64,000 bases of DNA from Rummeliibacillus suwonensis (GCF_007896435.1 NZ_VCBL01000001.1:1207345-1271344), one strand, 5' to 3'; positions 35,854 through 45,153 are shown, counted from the stretch's first letter. The notes: generated by a model from the letters alone, not told the origin. Made by a program: numbers and translations.

Positions 35854-36070
35854 ATAAAGTGAAGCTTCCAGCAGTGGGGTTTTCTTCATCTCCCACTGAA
35901 ATTAGAGGAACTCAGGTTAAAAACGCCACGTCCTGTGGCAACACCTGAGGGACAAACATCCTGCCCGCCCAAACTAATCGGACGCATGCGACAGTTCATC
36001 CCCATCTATCTGTCTCGTTTCTCTTTAAATCTTGAGATGGGGATCTTACTGCCCGTTAAAGCGGGATAAA
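35854..36070. repeat. bcr1-like repeat, long form, inverted
   Basis: Read on the minus strand it runs TTTATCCCGCTTTAACGGGC to AGCTTCACTTTAT (217 bp) and contains the GCCACGTCCTGTGGC module. It sits between binding protein 1 and metN, ten bases after the stop. Confidence 0.78.
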
Positions 36071-36087
36071 GAAAGTAGGTTGAAAGA

Positions 36088-37167
36088 ATGATTGAGTTTA
36101 TCGAAACAACAAAAGATTATCACATCCATAATCAAGTAATTCGTGCATTGGATCATGTCAATTTAAAAATAAATAAAGGCGATATTTTTGGCGTAATTGG
36201 TTTCAGTGGTGCAGGAAAAAGTACATTGATTCGTACGGTTAATTTACTAGAAGTACCAACTGAAGGAAAAGTGTTAGTAGACGGTAAAGACTTAACACAA
36301 TTATCCAAAAAAGAATTGCGGAAAGAAAAGAAAAAAATCGGGATGATTTTCCAGCATTTTAATCTACTTCAATCGAAAACAGTTTTTGATAATGTAGCTA
36401 TGCCGCTATCGCTAGCCGGTGTAAAGAAAGAAGAGATTAAGTCACGAGTCAATGAAGTTTTAGAATTTGTTGGTCTTGAAGAAAAAACAAATGTTTATAT
36501 CAATCAATTATCTGGTGGACAAAAACAACGTGTTGGCATTGCACGGGCATTAATTACAAATCCTAAAATTTTGCTTTGTGACGAAGCAACATCTGCTTTA
36601 GACCCACAAACGACAAAGTCCATTTTAAATTTATTGAAACGAGTTAATATCGAATATGGTATTACCATTCTCATCATTACTCATGAAATGGGAGTCATAC
36701 ATGAAATCTGTAATCGTGTAGCTGTTATGGAGAAAGGTCGCATTGTCGAAACAGGCAGTGTATTGGATATTTTCTCTGATCCCAAAACTCAAACGACTAA
36801 AAACTTTGTTCAATCTGTTGTACGAGATGAAATTCCTGACTCTATATTTGAACAACTTGAACAAGCAAATCCAAACGAACGAATTTTCAAGTTGAAATTT
36901 ATAGGCGTAGATGTTGGACAGCCAGTTGTTTCGGAGGTAGCGAAAAAATTCAATGTTGACATCAGTGTTTTATTTGGAAATATTACAGAACTTCAACAAG
37001 TACCGTTTGGAAATTTGATCATCGAAATGATTGGTGATTCAGCAGAGACAGATAAAGCTGTTCAATATATAAAGAACAGAAATGTACAAATAGAGGAGGT
37101 TATTGCAGATGGAAGTGAGTTCAGAGATCCTTCTAAACGCGATCTGGGAAACCTTATATATGGTTAG
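36088..37167 (+). CDS. metN: Methionine-type ABC transporter ATPase with NIL domain
   Basis: A 359-aa ATPase: Walker A GFSGAGKSTLIR, Q-loop IFQHFNLLQSKT, signature LSGGQKQRVGIARAL, Walker B LLCDEATSALD and H-loop ITHEMG. The C-terminal ~90 residues (RIFKLKFIGVDVGQPVVSEV...) form the NIL ligand-sensing domain that gives trans-inhibition in MetN. The C-terminus is slightly long and overlaps metI by 59 nt. It is the only ATPase in a cluster with three binding proteins. Confidence 0.92.
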   Translation: MIEFIETTKDYHIHNQVIRALDHVNLKINKGDIFGVIGFSGAGKSTLIRTVNLLEVPTEGKVLVDGKDLTQLSKKELRKEKKKIGMIFQHFNLLQSKTVFDNVAMPLSLAGVKKEEIKSRVNEVLEFVGLEEKTNVYINQLSGGQKQRVGIARALITNPKILLCDEATSALDPQTTKSILNLLKRVNIEYGITILIITHEMGVIHEICNRVAVMEKGRIVETGSVLDIFSDPKTQTTKNFVQSVVRDEIPDSIFEQLEQANPNERIFKLKFIGVDVGQPVVSEVAKKFNVDISVLFGNITELQQVPFGNLIIEMIGDSAETDKAVQYIKNRNVQIEEVIADGSEFRDPSKRDLGNLIYG

Positions 37168-37762
37168 CATTGGATTGTTCTTTGGAGCAATTCTAGGATT
37201 TATTTTAGGGATTATTTTGGTTGTGACAAGAAAAGGACATATTCTAGAAAATAAATGGGTTTTTGGTATTGTCAATCCAATTGTGAATATATTCCGTTCC
37301 ATTCCTTTTATCATTTTACTTGTAGCTATCATACCATTCACTCGTTTGCTCGTGGGTACGGCAATCGGTACTACGGCTGCTATCGTTCCATTGGTTTTAC
37401 ACATAGGTCCATATATTTCAAGATTAGTTGAAAATTCTTTACTTGAAGTGGATGGAGGGATCGTCGAAGCCGCAAAGGCAATGGGGGCTACTCCTTTTCA
37501 AGTGATTCGAAAGTTTTTAATTCCTGAAGCCTTTCCTTCACTTATTTTAAGTGTAACAACTGCAACGATTGGATTGATCGGCGCAACAGCAATGGCTGGT
37601 GCAGTTGGTGGCGGAGGCCTTGGAGATGTGGCGATCACATACGGATACCAACGATTCGATGATATGACTATTTTAGTAACCGTCATATTACTGGTCGTAT
37701 TTGTCCAACTCATTCAAATGATTGGCAATAAATTAGAGAGACATTTTAGACATATATCTTAG
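37109..37762 (+). CDS. metI: Methionine-type ABC transporter permease
   Basis: A 217-aa permease with about five hydrophobic segments, FRSIPFIILLVAIIPFTRLL and the EAA loop GGIVEAAKAMGATPFQVIRK, then AMAGAVGGGGLGDVAI, the MetI signature. ATG 37109 lies eight bases after AGAGGAGGT inside metN. Confidence 0.92.
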   Translation: MEVSSEILLNAIWETLYMVSIGLFFGAILGFILGIILVVTRKGHILENKWVFGIVNPIVNIFRSIPFIILLVAIIPFTRLLVGTAIGTTAAIVPLVLHIGPYISRLVENSLLEVDGGIVEAAKAMGATPFQVIRKFLIPEAFPSLILSVTTATIGLIGATAMAGAVGGGGLGDVAITYGYQRFDDMTILVTVILLVVFVQLIQMIGNKLERHFRHIS

Positions 37763-37777
37763 AAAAGAGGAACTAAC

Positions 37778-38638
37778 ATGAAAAAATGGAGTTTATATTT
37801 TGTTGTTGCTGTACTATCGATCTTATTGGTTGCTTGCGGGAGCAACGATAAAAAAGCAAATAGTGGTGATAACAAGACAGTTAAGGTAGGAATACGTAGC
37901 TCAGAGATCAAAACTTGGGAATATATCAAAAAACAAGCTGCAAAAGAAGATATTAACCTTAAACTAGTTGTATTATCTGCACAAGTGGATCCCGATCAAT
38001 CATTAGCGGACGGGGATATCGATATCAACGCTTTTCAACATATTGCCTATTTAGATTTATTTAATCAAAGTAACAAAACAAATATTGTACCAATTGGAAC
38101 AACTATCATTGCTCCGCTCGGTATGTATTCCAATAAATATCATTCGTTGGATGAAGTAAAAGAGGGAGCTACGATCGCTGTACCAAACGATCCATCAAAC
38201 TGGGGACGTGCTTTGCTTCTATTACAAGAAAATAATCTTCTAACAGTTTCAGACGATTTTGATGGAAATGGTGGGAAAGACCGTATTAAAGATAATCCAA
38301 AAAAATTAAAAATCGTGCCAGCTGATGCTGCAACATTACCACGTGTATTAGAAGATACTGATTTCGCCATTATTAATAATGGAGTCGCAGTAGAAGCAGG
38401 ACTATTTTTAAAGGATGCCATCATTCATGAAAATGAAACAGCAAAACCATTTATCAATATCATCGCTGCTGATAAAAAAGATGCAGACAATAAAGTCTAT
38501 CAAAAAATCGTTGAAATTTACCAAAGTAAAGAAACATCTGATTTTATCAAGAAAACGTATAATGGCAACTATATTCCTGTCAATTTAACATTAGATGAAT
38601 TGTCTACTTGGAAAGATGCTTATTCACAAAAAAAATAA
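37778..38638 (+). CDS. metQ: MetQ/NlpA-family substrate-binding lipoprotein 2
   Basis: A 286-aa lipoprotein with lipobox LLVAC (Cys about 20), directly behind metI (15 nt), the normal place of the cognate MetQ. GVRSSE-like VGIRSSEIKTWEYIKK, DINAFQHIAYLDLFN and VAVEAGLFLKDA follow the NlpA pattern. It differs strongly from binding proteins 1 and 3, so the three are old paralogues, not recent copies. Confidence 0.88.
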   Translation: MKKWSLYFVVAVLSILLVACGSNDKKANSGDNKTVKVGIRSSEIKTWEYIKKQAAKEDINLKLVVLSAQVDPDQSLADGDIDINAFQHIAYLDLFNQSNKTNIVPIGTTIIAPLGMYSNKYHSLDEVKEGATIAVPNDPSNWGRALLLLQENNLLTVSDDFDGNGGKDRIKDNPKKLKIVPADAATLPRVLEDTDFAIINNGVAVEAGLFLKDAIIHENETAKPFINIIAADKKDADNKVYQKIVEIYQSKETSDFIKKTYNGNYIPVNLTLDELSTWKDAYSQKK

Positions 38639-38674
38639 TAGGATCAAATTTTAAGTGAAGGGAACGATGGAACG

Positions 38675-40018
38675 ATGTCAGAAAAACGTCAAATTAAATT
38701 GTCGTTATATTTGATCGGTGCTGGGATGCATGTTGCTGCATGGAGACATCCACAAGGACAAGCAGATGCTAGCATTGACATTAAAGCACTTCAAAAAGCC
38801 GCACAAATCGCGGAAAAGGGAAAGTTTGATATTGCATTTGTCGCTGACAGTTTAGCCATTAATCATGAATCGCATCCTCATATTTTAAATCGCTTTGACC
38901 CAATTGTGCAGATTACGGCTTTAGCTAGCGCGACAGAGAAAATCGGTCTTGGTGCGACAGCTTCTACTACGTATAGTGAGCCTTATGTATTGGCTCGTCA
39001 ATTATTGTCAGTAGATCATATCAGTAATGGTCGCGTTGCATGGAATTTAGTAACGACATCTGATGCAACAGGTCAAACGGCACTGAATTTTAGTCGTGAA
39101 AAACATGTTGAACATGATAAGCGTTATGAACGTGCAGAGGAATTTGCAGATGTAATACGCGCTTTATGGGATTCATGGGAAGATGACGCTTTTGTATACG
39201 ATAAAGAAAACGGTGTTTTTTATGACCGTGAAAAAGTACATGAAGCGAACTATAAAGGTCAACATTTTTCAGTAAAAGGACCATTAAATATTGCCCGTTC
39301 CCCACAAGGTTATCCTGTGATTGTGGTTGCGGGCGCTTCAAAACCAGGACAAAAGCTTTCAACTCGCGTAGCGGATGCCGTATTCGTTCATTGGGATGAT
39401 ATAAAGACAGCAAAAGAACATTATAAAACATTAAAAAGCCAATTAGCACAACATGGTCGTTCCGAAGATGAGCTAGTTGTATTCCATGGTATTTCACCGG
39501 TTGTTGCCGATACGGAGGCAGAAGCTATTCAGCGACATAAGGAATTGCAAGATCTTCTAGATCCATATGAAGCCTTGAAATTCGTTTCCGGTTATATGGG
39601 GAATGTCGATTTTTCTAAGTATTCGCTTGATACGCCTGCGATTGAAGTGGATTATCCAGAAGTAAATAGCATTCAAAGTAATTTCAATGAATTGATCGAT
39701 ATTATTAAACGTGAAAATTTAAAAGTGGGCGATTTATATGCACGTCTATTTAATGTTGGGAAAAGAGATGCTTTCGTCGGATCTCCACAACAGGTAGCAG
39801 ATGAAATGGAACGTTGGTTCAACGAAAAAGCATGTGATGGATTTATGCTACAATTCCCACTTCTACCACGTGATTTAGAAGCATTTGTCGAAAAAGTAGT
39901 GCCAATTCTACAAGAGAGAGGTATTTTCCGTAAAGATTATGAAGGCAATACTTTACGTGAACATTTAGGCGTAGTAAAACCAGTTAATCAGTATACAAGA
40001 ACTAAGGTGACACCATGA
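38675..40018 (+). CDS. LLM-class flavin monooxygenase (NtaA/SnaA/DszA type)
   Basis: A 447-aa FMNH2-dependent monooxygenase of the nitrilotriacetate/DszA branch: GAGMHVAAWRHPQGQADASI at the start, FDIAFVADSLA, TASTTYSEPYVLARQLLSVD, GRVAWNLVTTSD and the SPQGYPVIVVAGAS block are diagnostic. It needs reduced flavin from a separate reductase, not present nearby. In sulfur clusters such enzymes cleave C-S or oxidise sulfides/sulfones. ATGA overlap with the next gene shows co-translation. Confidence 0.88.
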   Translation: MSEKRQIKLSLYLIGAGMHVAAWRHPQGQADASIDIKALQKAAQIAEKGKFDIAFVADSLAINHESHPHILNRFDPIVQITALASATEKIGLGATASTTYSEPYVLARQLLSVDHISNGRVAWNLVTTSDATGQTALNFSREKHVEHDKRYERAEEFADVIRALWDSWEDDAFVYDKENGVFYDREKVHEANYKGQHFSVKGPLNIARSPQGYPVIVVAGASKPGQKLSTRVADAVFVHWDDIKTAKEHYKTLKSQLAQHGRSEDELVVFHGISPVVADTEAEAIQRHKELQDLLDPYEALKFVSGYMGNVDFSKYSLDTPAIEVDYPEVNSIQSNFNELIDIIKRENLKVGDLYARLFNVGKRDAFVGSPQQVADEMERWFNEKACDGFMLQFPLLPRDLEAFVEKVVPILQERGIFRKDYEGNTLREHLGVVKPVNQYTRTKVTP

Positions 40019-41205
40019 CAACAGATATTTTTATCCGCAATGATCGAGAGCAGAGATTAGTAGATTATGCAAAAGATTTAGCAACAAAAATTGAAAAAAC
40101 AGCTGCTCAATATGATGAGGCTGGTGAATTTCCTTTCGAACATTTTAAAATACTGCAAGATGCTGGCTATTTTAAATTAACAGTTCCAAAGAAATATGGT
40201 GGAGATGAAATTTCTCTTTATGAAATGTTGCTTGTCCAAGAACAACTTGCGAAAGGTGATGCTTCTACCGCATTATCAGTTGGTTGGAATTTACTGACAT
40301 TTTTAAATGTGAGAGAGTCTAAATCTTGGCCAGAGCCTGTGTTTGCAGAGTTAAGTCGTAAGGCTGTCGAAGAAGGCTCCTTATTAAATATCATTAATAG
40401 CGAACGTGGCAAAGGTAATATTTCTAGAGGTGCTGTTCCTGGAACAATTGCTCGGAAAGTTCCTGGAGGTTACCTTATTAAAGGAGAAAAAGCTTATGCC
40501 TCTTTAGCACCGATTTTACAGCAATTTATGATTATTGCTTATTTAGAAGATGAGGGGATTACGGGTGAATTTCTTATTACAAAAAACGAGCAAGTAGAAA
40601 TCATTAACACTTGGGATGCATTAGGAATGCGTGCTACGGGGAGTCATGACATTCTATTAAAGGATGTTTTTGTACCCGATGAGGCACTCCTCTATCGTCA
40701 ACGTCCAAATGAAACCAATCGTTTTTTAGCACATGGTCGTGTGTATTCTTTAGAAATTCCTGTAGTTTATTTGGGGATTGCTGGCGCTGCAAGAGACTAT
40801 GCATTTGAATTTGCTAAAAAAACTTACTCTCACAGTCTTGGCGATACGATTAACCACGCTGCACATGTGCAACAAAAGGCAGGAGAGATCGAATTGCTCT
40901 ATCACTCTTCCCGCCGCATTTTGTATAGTATCGCTGCGCAAGTAGAGCATGAGCCTGAAAAGAAGGATCAATTGGCAAACGAAGTCAGTATAGCAAAATC
41001 TTTGATTTGTAATAATACAGTAGAAATTGTCTCAAAAGCCATGAAAATTGTTGGTGGTAGAAGTTTATCAAAATCAAACAAACTAGAACGCTTATTTAGA
41101 GATGCGCAATGTGGCGCATACAATCCACCGTTAGATGATGTCGTCATTTCACAATTAGCGAAAAGTGTGTTATTCGAGCAAAAACAAAATGCTTTTGATT
41201 TGTAA
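40015..41205 (+). CDS. Acyl-CoA-dehydrogenase-like flavoprotein (DszC/SfnB group)
   Basis: A 396-aa acyl-CoA dehydrogenase-fold protein: FKLTVPKKYGGDEISLYEML, ALSVGWNLLTF, GGYLIKGEKAYASLAP, WDALGMRATGSHDILLKDVF and the C-terminal IVGGRSLSKSNKLERLFRDA. The residues usually serving as catalytic base for acyl-CoA substrates are not obvious, and coupling to the LLM enzyme points to the flavin-dependent monooxygenase/sulfur-acquisition subgroup rather than fatty-acid oxidation. Start ATG overlaps the previous stop. Confidence 0.85.
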   Translation: MTTDIFIRNDREQRLVDYAKDLATKIEKTAAQYDEAGEFPFEHFKILQDAGYFKLTVPKKYGGDEISLYEMLLVQEQLAKGDASTALSVGWNLLTFLNVRESKSWPEPVFAELSRKAVEEGSLLNIINSERGKGNISRGAVPGTIARKVPGGYLIKGEKAYASLAPILQQFMIIAYLEDEGITGEFLITKNEQVEIINTWDALGMRATGSHDILLKDVFVPDEALLYRQRPNETNRFLAHGRVYSLEIPVVYLGIAGAARDYAFEFAKKTYSHSLGDTINHAAHVQQKAGEIELLYHSSRRILYSIAAQVEHEPEKKDQLANEVSIAKSLICNNTVEIVSKAMKIVGGRSLSKSNKLERLFRDAQCGAYNPPLDDVVISQLAKSVLFEQKQNAFDL

Positions 41206-41265
41206 AGATAGTTTTACTTATTATTCTATGAAAAAAATAATGCTTTTTACACGAGGAGAAAAAAA

Positions 41266-42108
41266 TTGAAAAAGAATTGGGTTATTTTATTTAGTATTTT
41301 AATGATACTTTCGATTTTAAGCGGCTGTGGCAATTCATCCAAAAATGCTGACGCGCCTACGAATGATAAAAAAGATGATAAACAGTTGAAAATCGGTTTT
41401 AATCCAGGTCCTTATATCGATCAATTTAAATTAGGAATCGAACCGATCTTAAAAGAAAAAGGCTATAAAATCAAGTACGTGAATTTTACAGATGGGATAC
41501 AGCCGAATTTAGCTGTTGCAGAAGGAACCATTGACGCAAATGTCTTTCAACATACATTATATATGGAATCAATCAATGATAAGGAAAATATTGATTTGAC
41601 AGGTGCCGTTCAGGTCCCTACACCACCAATGGGTTTATATTCATCTAAGCATAAAAAGTTAGAAGCTAAAAAAGGAACAACTGTATCTATGCCAAGTGAT
41701 CCTGTCAATATGACACGGGCAATGCGCATTTTAGAGGATATTGGTTGGATCACTTTAAAAAAAGATGTAGATCCTATTAAAATTTCTCAGGAAGATATTG
41801 CAGAAAATAAATATAATATTAAAATCATTCCAATGGAAGCAGCTCAAGGTCCACGCGCTCTTCAAGATGTAGACTATGTAGCTGTTCAAGGGAATTTTGC
41901 CGTATCTAGTGGCTTAAAATTAACTTCAGCACTACAACTTGAAAAAATGGAGTCACCTTATATCAATGTAGTGGCAGTGAAAAAAGAGAATGTAAAGAAA
42001 CAATATGTAAAGGATATTATTGATGCTTATCATTCGAAAGAATTTAAAGCTGTCATCTCATCCACAAAAGAATTTGAAGGATATACATTACCAGATTATT
42101 TTAAATAA
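41266..42108 (+). CDS. MetQ/NlpA-family substrate-binding lipoprotein 3
   Basis: A 280-aa lipoprotein with lipobox ILSGC (Cys about 21). Starts at TTG 41266 behind GAGGAGAAA. Family pattern: LKIGFNPGPYIDQFKLGIEP, TIDANVFQHTLYMESIN and VAVQGNFAVSSG. It follows the two flavoenzymes and ends at a strong terminator, so it closes the cluster. Confidence 0.87.
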   Translation: MKKNWVILFSILMILSILSGCGNSSKNADAPTNDKKDDKQLKIGFNPGPYIDQFKLGIEPILKEKGYKIKYVNFTDGIQPNLAVAEGTIDANVFQHTLYMESINDKENIDLTGAVQVPTPPMGLYSSKHKKLEAKKGTTVSMPSDPVNMTRAMRILEDIGWITLKKDVDPIKISQEDIAENKYNIKIIPMEAAQGPRALQDVDYVAVQGNFAVSSGLKLTSALQLEKMESPYINVVAVKKENVKKQYVKDIIDAYHSKEFKAVISSTKEFEGYTLPDYFK

Positions 42109-42132
42109 TGTTAAGAGTGATTGAAGAATAGT

Positions 42133-42176
42133 GGTGCACAAAGAGTGTTGAAACAGCATTCTTTGTGCACTTTTTA
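42133..42176 (+). terminator. Strong terminator closing the organosulfur cluster
   Basis: GTGCACAAAGA pairs perfectly with TCTTTGTGCAC, loop GTGTTGAAACAGCAT, then T5. Confidence 0.9.
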
Positions 42177-42359
42177 CGTACGTAGCGGGGGCTTCAATCC
42201 GATGAAGTAGGGAGGATAACTGAAGAGGAACTTTTTCGAGCAGGTCAAAAAATCTGGACCAGTTACATTTGTCTATTAAAATTCATATTAGTTGTAAAAA
42301 AACACACTTTTCGGAAAGAGAGAAAGGAAACATGTTTTGAATCCTAAAAGCAAATGCTT

Positions 42360-43565
42360 TCATAGATCATTATTCTTTCCTAACTTCAACAACCAAGAAA
42401 ATCCACATAATAGCGAAATTGATCCTGCAAATAAACCGACAGATGATATCCCCAACTTTTCAAACAAAAAACCAAAAACAATATAAGATAATTGCATAAA
42501 CCCCGAGTAAGTGGAATCATGAATGGAAAATACACGTGCTCTTATTGTGGATCTCGTATGTTTCTGTAAAATAAATGAGTCCAAGGGTATAATAATCCCA
42601 GAACTTATTCGCATGAATAAAATCATCATAATCCCTGTAAAAATTGAAGAGAATTGTGTAAGTAAAGTAAAGAATATAGCCTGTGTTACATAAGCAACAC
42701 CATATGCAAGATTTACGCGTTTCCTATTTGTTCCTATAAACTTTTTAACGATTATTGCACCAAGTATAATTCCCAATCCATCAATTGAATAAAGCAATCC
42801 TATTCCTAACCCGCCCATTTGGTAAATGGATTTACCTAATAATGGGACAACAATATAATAAGCTCCTCCGGCAAATCCCCAGCTGATTCCGATTAATATG
42901 ATTGAACGAACATAGTCATTTCTTTTTACTTCATGAAATCCAACTTTTAGTGCATCAGCATATGTTTCTTTTTTTTCATAGGTGATTCTTTCTTCTTCCC
43001 ACTTTGTAAGATAGATAAAAAAAGCTGAAATCATATAGGAAAAAGAGTTGATTAAAAAACATACGATTGGGCTAACGATTGAAGATACAACGCCGCCGAA
43101 TAGCGCACCTACTACACTGATAATCCCTGACATACTCGAATTCAATGCATAGGCGTTTGGTAAATCTTTATGAGCTACTAGTAGTGGAATAGAGGCTTGT
43201 TGCGCTGGATTGAACATCATTCCAGATAGCCCTAACAAAATCGCACCGATAAATAGCAAGGACACACTATTGGTTATGTAAGCAAAAGCAAAAAATAAGG
43301 CAAAAACAGCACGAAATAGATCACATGTATACATAATTATCCTTTTTGAATACTTATCCACTAAAGGACTTAATAAAGGACTAAGCAAAACTCCTGGAAG
43401 AGATCTACACAAAAGAACGAATCCCATCGATAAAGCCGAATTGGTCATAGACAATGTTATAAGACTTAGAGCTACTTGATTGAACCAATCTCCTAATTTG
43501 CTTGTACTCCCTGCAAGCCAAATCATTCGGTAATTTTTATTTTTAGCAAGTAAGCCATTCTGCAC
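42360..43565 (-). CDS. MFS transporter (EntS/MFS_3 type)
   Basis: A 401-aa major facilitator with about twelve hydrophobic segments. It opens KNYRMIWLAGSTSKLGDWFN and shows PLLSPLVDKYSKRIIMYTCD, the loop 2-3 motif of the drug/siderophore-exporter MFS_3 group; DSFILQKHTRSTIRARVFSI is the matching second-half motif. Start is GTG 43565 after GAGGT. Substrate unknown. It faces the terminator at 42133. Confidence 0.83.
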   Translation of the reverse strand: MQNGLLAKNKNYRMIWLAGSTSKLGDWFNQVALSLITLSMTNSALSMGFVLLCRSLPGVLLSPLLSPLVDKYSKRIIMYTCDLFRAVFALFFAFAYITNSVSLLFIGAILLGLSGMMFNPAQQASIPLLVAHKDLPNAYALNSSMSGIISVVGALFGGVVSSIVSPIVCFLINSFSYMISAFFIYLTKWEEERITYEKKETYADALKVGFHEVKRNDYVRSIILIGISWGFAGGAYYIVVPLLGKSIYQMGGLGIGLLYSIDGLGIILGAIIVKKFIGTNRKRVNLAYGVAYVTQAIFFTLLTQFSSIFTGIMMILFMRISSGIIIPLDSFILQKHTRSTIRARVFSIHDSTYSGFMQLSYIVFGFLFEKLGISSVGLFAGSISLLCGFSWLLKLGKNNDL

Positions 43566-43973
43566 CTAAACTACCTCGCTATCTTTATCTATATTCATTT
43601 TGTAATCTTAATTGTTGTTCCAAAAGCAGCTAGAGATAAAAAAACTTCTGGTTATATTATATCTGCAAAAGGATTTAATCTATGGATTAATCATACATCA
43701 TACAAATGATTTGTCTTTAGACCAATGAATGAGAAATAGTAAGAACTATGTATCTTTGATGTTTGTTAAAGGCGTTCCATCAAAAATAGTATGTTAGAAT
43801 GGTCCCTAACATACTATTTTTCTTTTAGAATGGGCAAATCCTATTTATAGTTTTTATAAAAAATGGTTTATTTTAAGTGTTTTTAAAAAAGAGATGGTTC
43901 ATAATTTGTCATTATTTCAGGCATTTGATTAGCCGATTTTGTTCACAAAATATCCTAATCAATATACATGCCA
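43566..43973. other. Intergenic region with a bidirectional hairpin
   Basis: AAATAGTATGTTAG at 43785-43798 pairs perfectly with CTAACATACTATTT (about 43805-43818), followed by TTTC; it could end transcription from either side. Nothing else stands out. Confidence 0.6.
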
Positions 43974-44156
43974 TTATTTATCTACTTGATCATTTGATTG
44001 TTTGTTGATATTTTCAATCGCATTTTCTCTCCATTCAGCGGCAAATTCTGCTCGAAAATTATCGGGGATGTCCTGCGTATTGGTATCTTTTGGATTGCGG
44101 AATTTGCTATTGTGATTCTTTTTATTTTTAGCCTTATAACCATTTTGTTTTGGCAT
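43974..44156 (-). CDS. 60-aa hydrophilic protein next to tlp
   Basis: ATG 44156 follows GGGAGGTGAAAATCG, a strong site. The product (MPKQNGYKAKNKKNHNSKFR...) is Asn/Lys-rich with a short helical end (FAAEWRENAIENINKQ) and no hydrophobic core. It is divergent from the tlp genes, and its composition resembles small spore proteins, but it matches none that I can name (not SspK, SspN or SspO by eye). Confidence 0.65.
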   Translation of the reverse strand: MPKQNGYKAKNKKNHNSKFRNPKDTNTQDIPDNFRAEFAAEWRENAIENINKQSNDQVDK

Positions 44157-44281
44157 CGATTTTCACCTCCCGAAGTTAATGTGTTCAAATAATAGGATTT
44201 TATCCACTGCAACATGATGTATAAAATGGACAAAGTACATCAAACTAATCAGGTAATCTACAAGATGTAGGAGGAAACTGA

Positions 44282-44518
44282 ATGTCACATCGACAAACAC
44301 CAAAACCTGATGATCGATCTAATAATGTGGAACGTTTGCAACAAATGGTTGAAAATACAAGAGAAAATATTGAAGAAGCGGAAATAAGTAAAGAATTTGC
44401 AGATCCCGAACAAGCTCAACAGATCAAAGAAAAAAATAAACGTCGTAAACAATCTATTGATGCATTGATTGAAGAAGTGAAAGACGAAACGGCGGCACGA
44501 AAAAAGGGATATCGATAA
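44282..44518 (+). CDS. tlp: Small acid-soluble spore protein Tlp
   Basis: A 78-aa protein matching B. subtilis Tlp almost motif by motif: PDDRSNNVERLQQMVENTRE, then NIEEAEISKEFADPE, IKEKNKRRKQSIDALIEEVK and a DE-x-AAR end. Despite the name (thioredoxin-like protein) it has no CxxC. It is made in the forespore in Bacillus. AGGAGGAAACTG precedes the ATG. Confidence 0.93.
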   Translation: MSHRQTPKPDDRSNNVERLQQMVENTRENIEEAEISKEFADPEQAQQIKEKNKRRKQSIDALIEEVKDETAARKKGYR

Positions 44519-44527
44519 AAATACAGA

Positions 44528-44572
44528 AAGCTGTGATGCCATTATACTTGCGATCACAGCCTTTGGTGCTGT
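44528..44572. terminator. Hairpin between the two tlp genes
   Basis: GCTGTGAT at about 44531 pairs with ATCACAGC at about 44555. There is no clear T-run on the plus strand, so termination is uncertain. Confidence 0.4.
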
Positions 44573-44635
44573 ATAAAGAAATGATTTACACACAAACTAA
44601 TATTACAAATTGAAAATAATGAGAGGGGAGTACAA

Positions 44636-44878
44636 ATGACGAAGCAACATCGCCCAGATTCAAATGATCGATCTACTAGTGGTTTAAGAATACAAAGTAT
44701 GATTGAAAATACGAAAAACAATATACGTGAAGCAGAGATGGCTATGGAATATGCTGGTGAAGAAGAACTTGAACACCTTCAAGAGAAAAATCAACGACGC
44801 CAACATGAAATAGATATAAAGGAAAAAGAAAAGGCTGATAAAGCAGCACAAAAGGCTAGGGAAGATAGTTTCAAATAA
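44636..44878 (+). CDS. Diverged second Tlp-family protein
   Basis: An 80-aa paralogue of the preceding gene: HRPDSNDRSTSGLRIQSMIE, NTKNNIREAEMAMEYAGEEE and LQEKNQRRQHEI keep the Tlp skeleton, but the C-terminal part is replaced by a Lys/Glu/Ala helix (KEKEKADKAAQKAREDSFK). GAGGGGAG precedes the ATG. Likely a forespore protein too. Confidence 0.82.
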   Translation: MTKQHRPDSNDRSTSGLRIQSMIENTKNNIREAEMAMEYAGEEELEHLQEKNQRRQHEIDIKEKEKADKAAQKAREDSFK

Positions 44879-45043
44879 CAACAATAATTATTAAGATATA
44901 GCTTTGTGAGAAAAACGAGTATTAGGTTGAGCTCCGAGAGAACCCGCCAGGAGCATAGTTTTAAATAACGATTTTTTTGATTTAGCTGAGATATGGATCT
45001 CAGCTTCTTTTCATTTTGTCTCGAAACAATAAAAAGTGATAAA

Positions 45044-45153
45044 TTCGCTCTTTCTTGGTGTTTACTCGCTCTTTACATAGGTTTATTTGCTATCTTGGGC
45101 GATTTATTCGCTCTTTTGACCTTTTTATTTGCTCTTTTGGAAATTGTATTCGC
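45044..45153. repeat. Second 21-bp-period array (TTCGCTC units)
   Basis: TTCGC/TTTGC cores begin at 45044, 45065 (CTCGC), 45086, 45107, 45128 and 45149: five intervals of exactly 21. The units are the reverse complement of the 6341-6512 type (GAGCGAATAA). The rest of 44879-45250 holds no gene. Confidence 0.85.

Noticed and set aside
39090-39497. 135-codon minus-strand frame in the LLM monooxygenase gene
   Set aside because: It is a shadow of a well-supported plus-strand gene and has no ribosome site.
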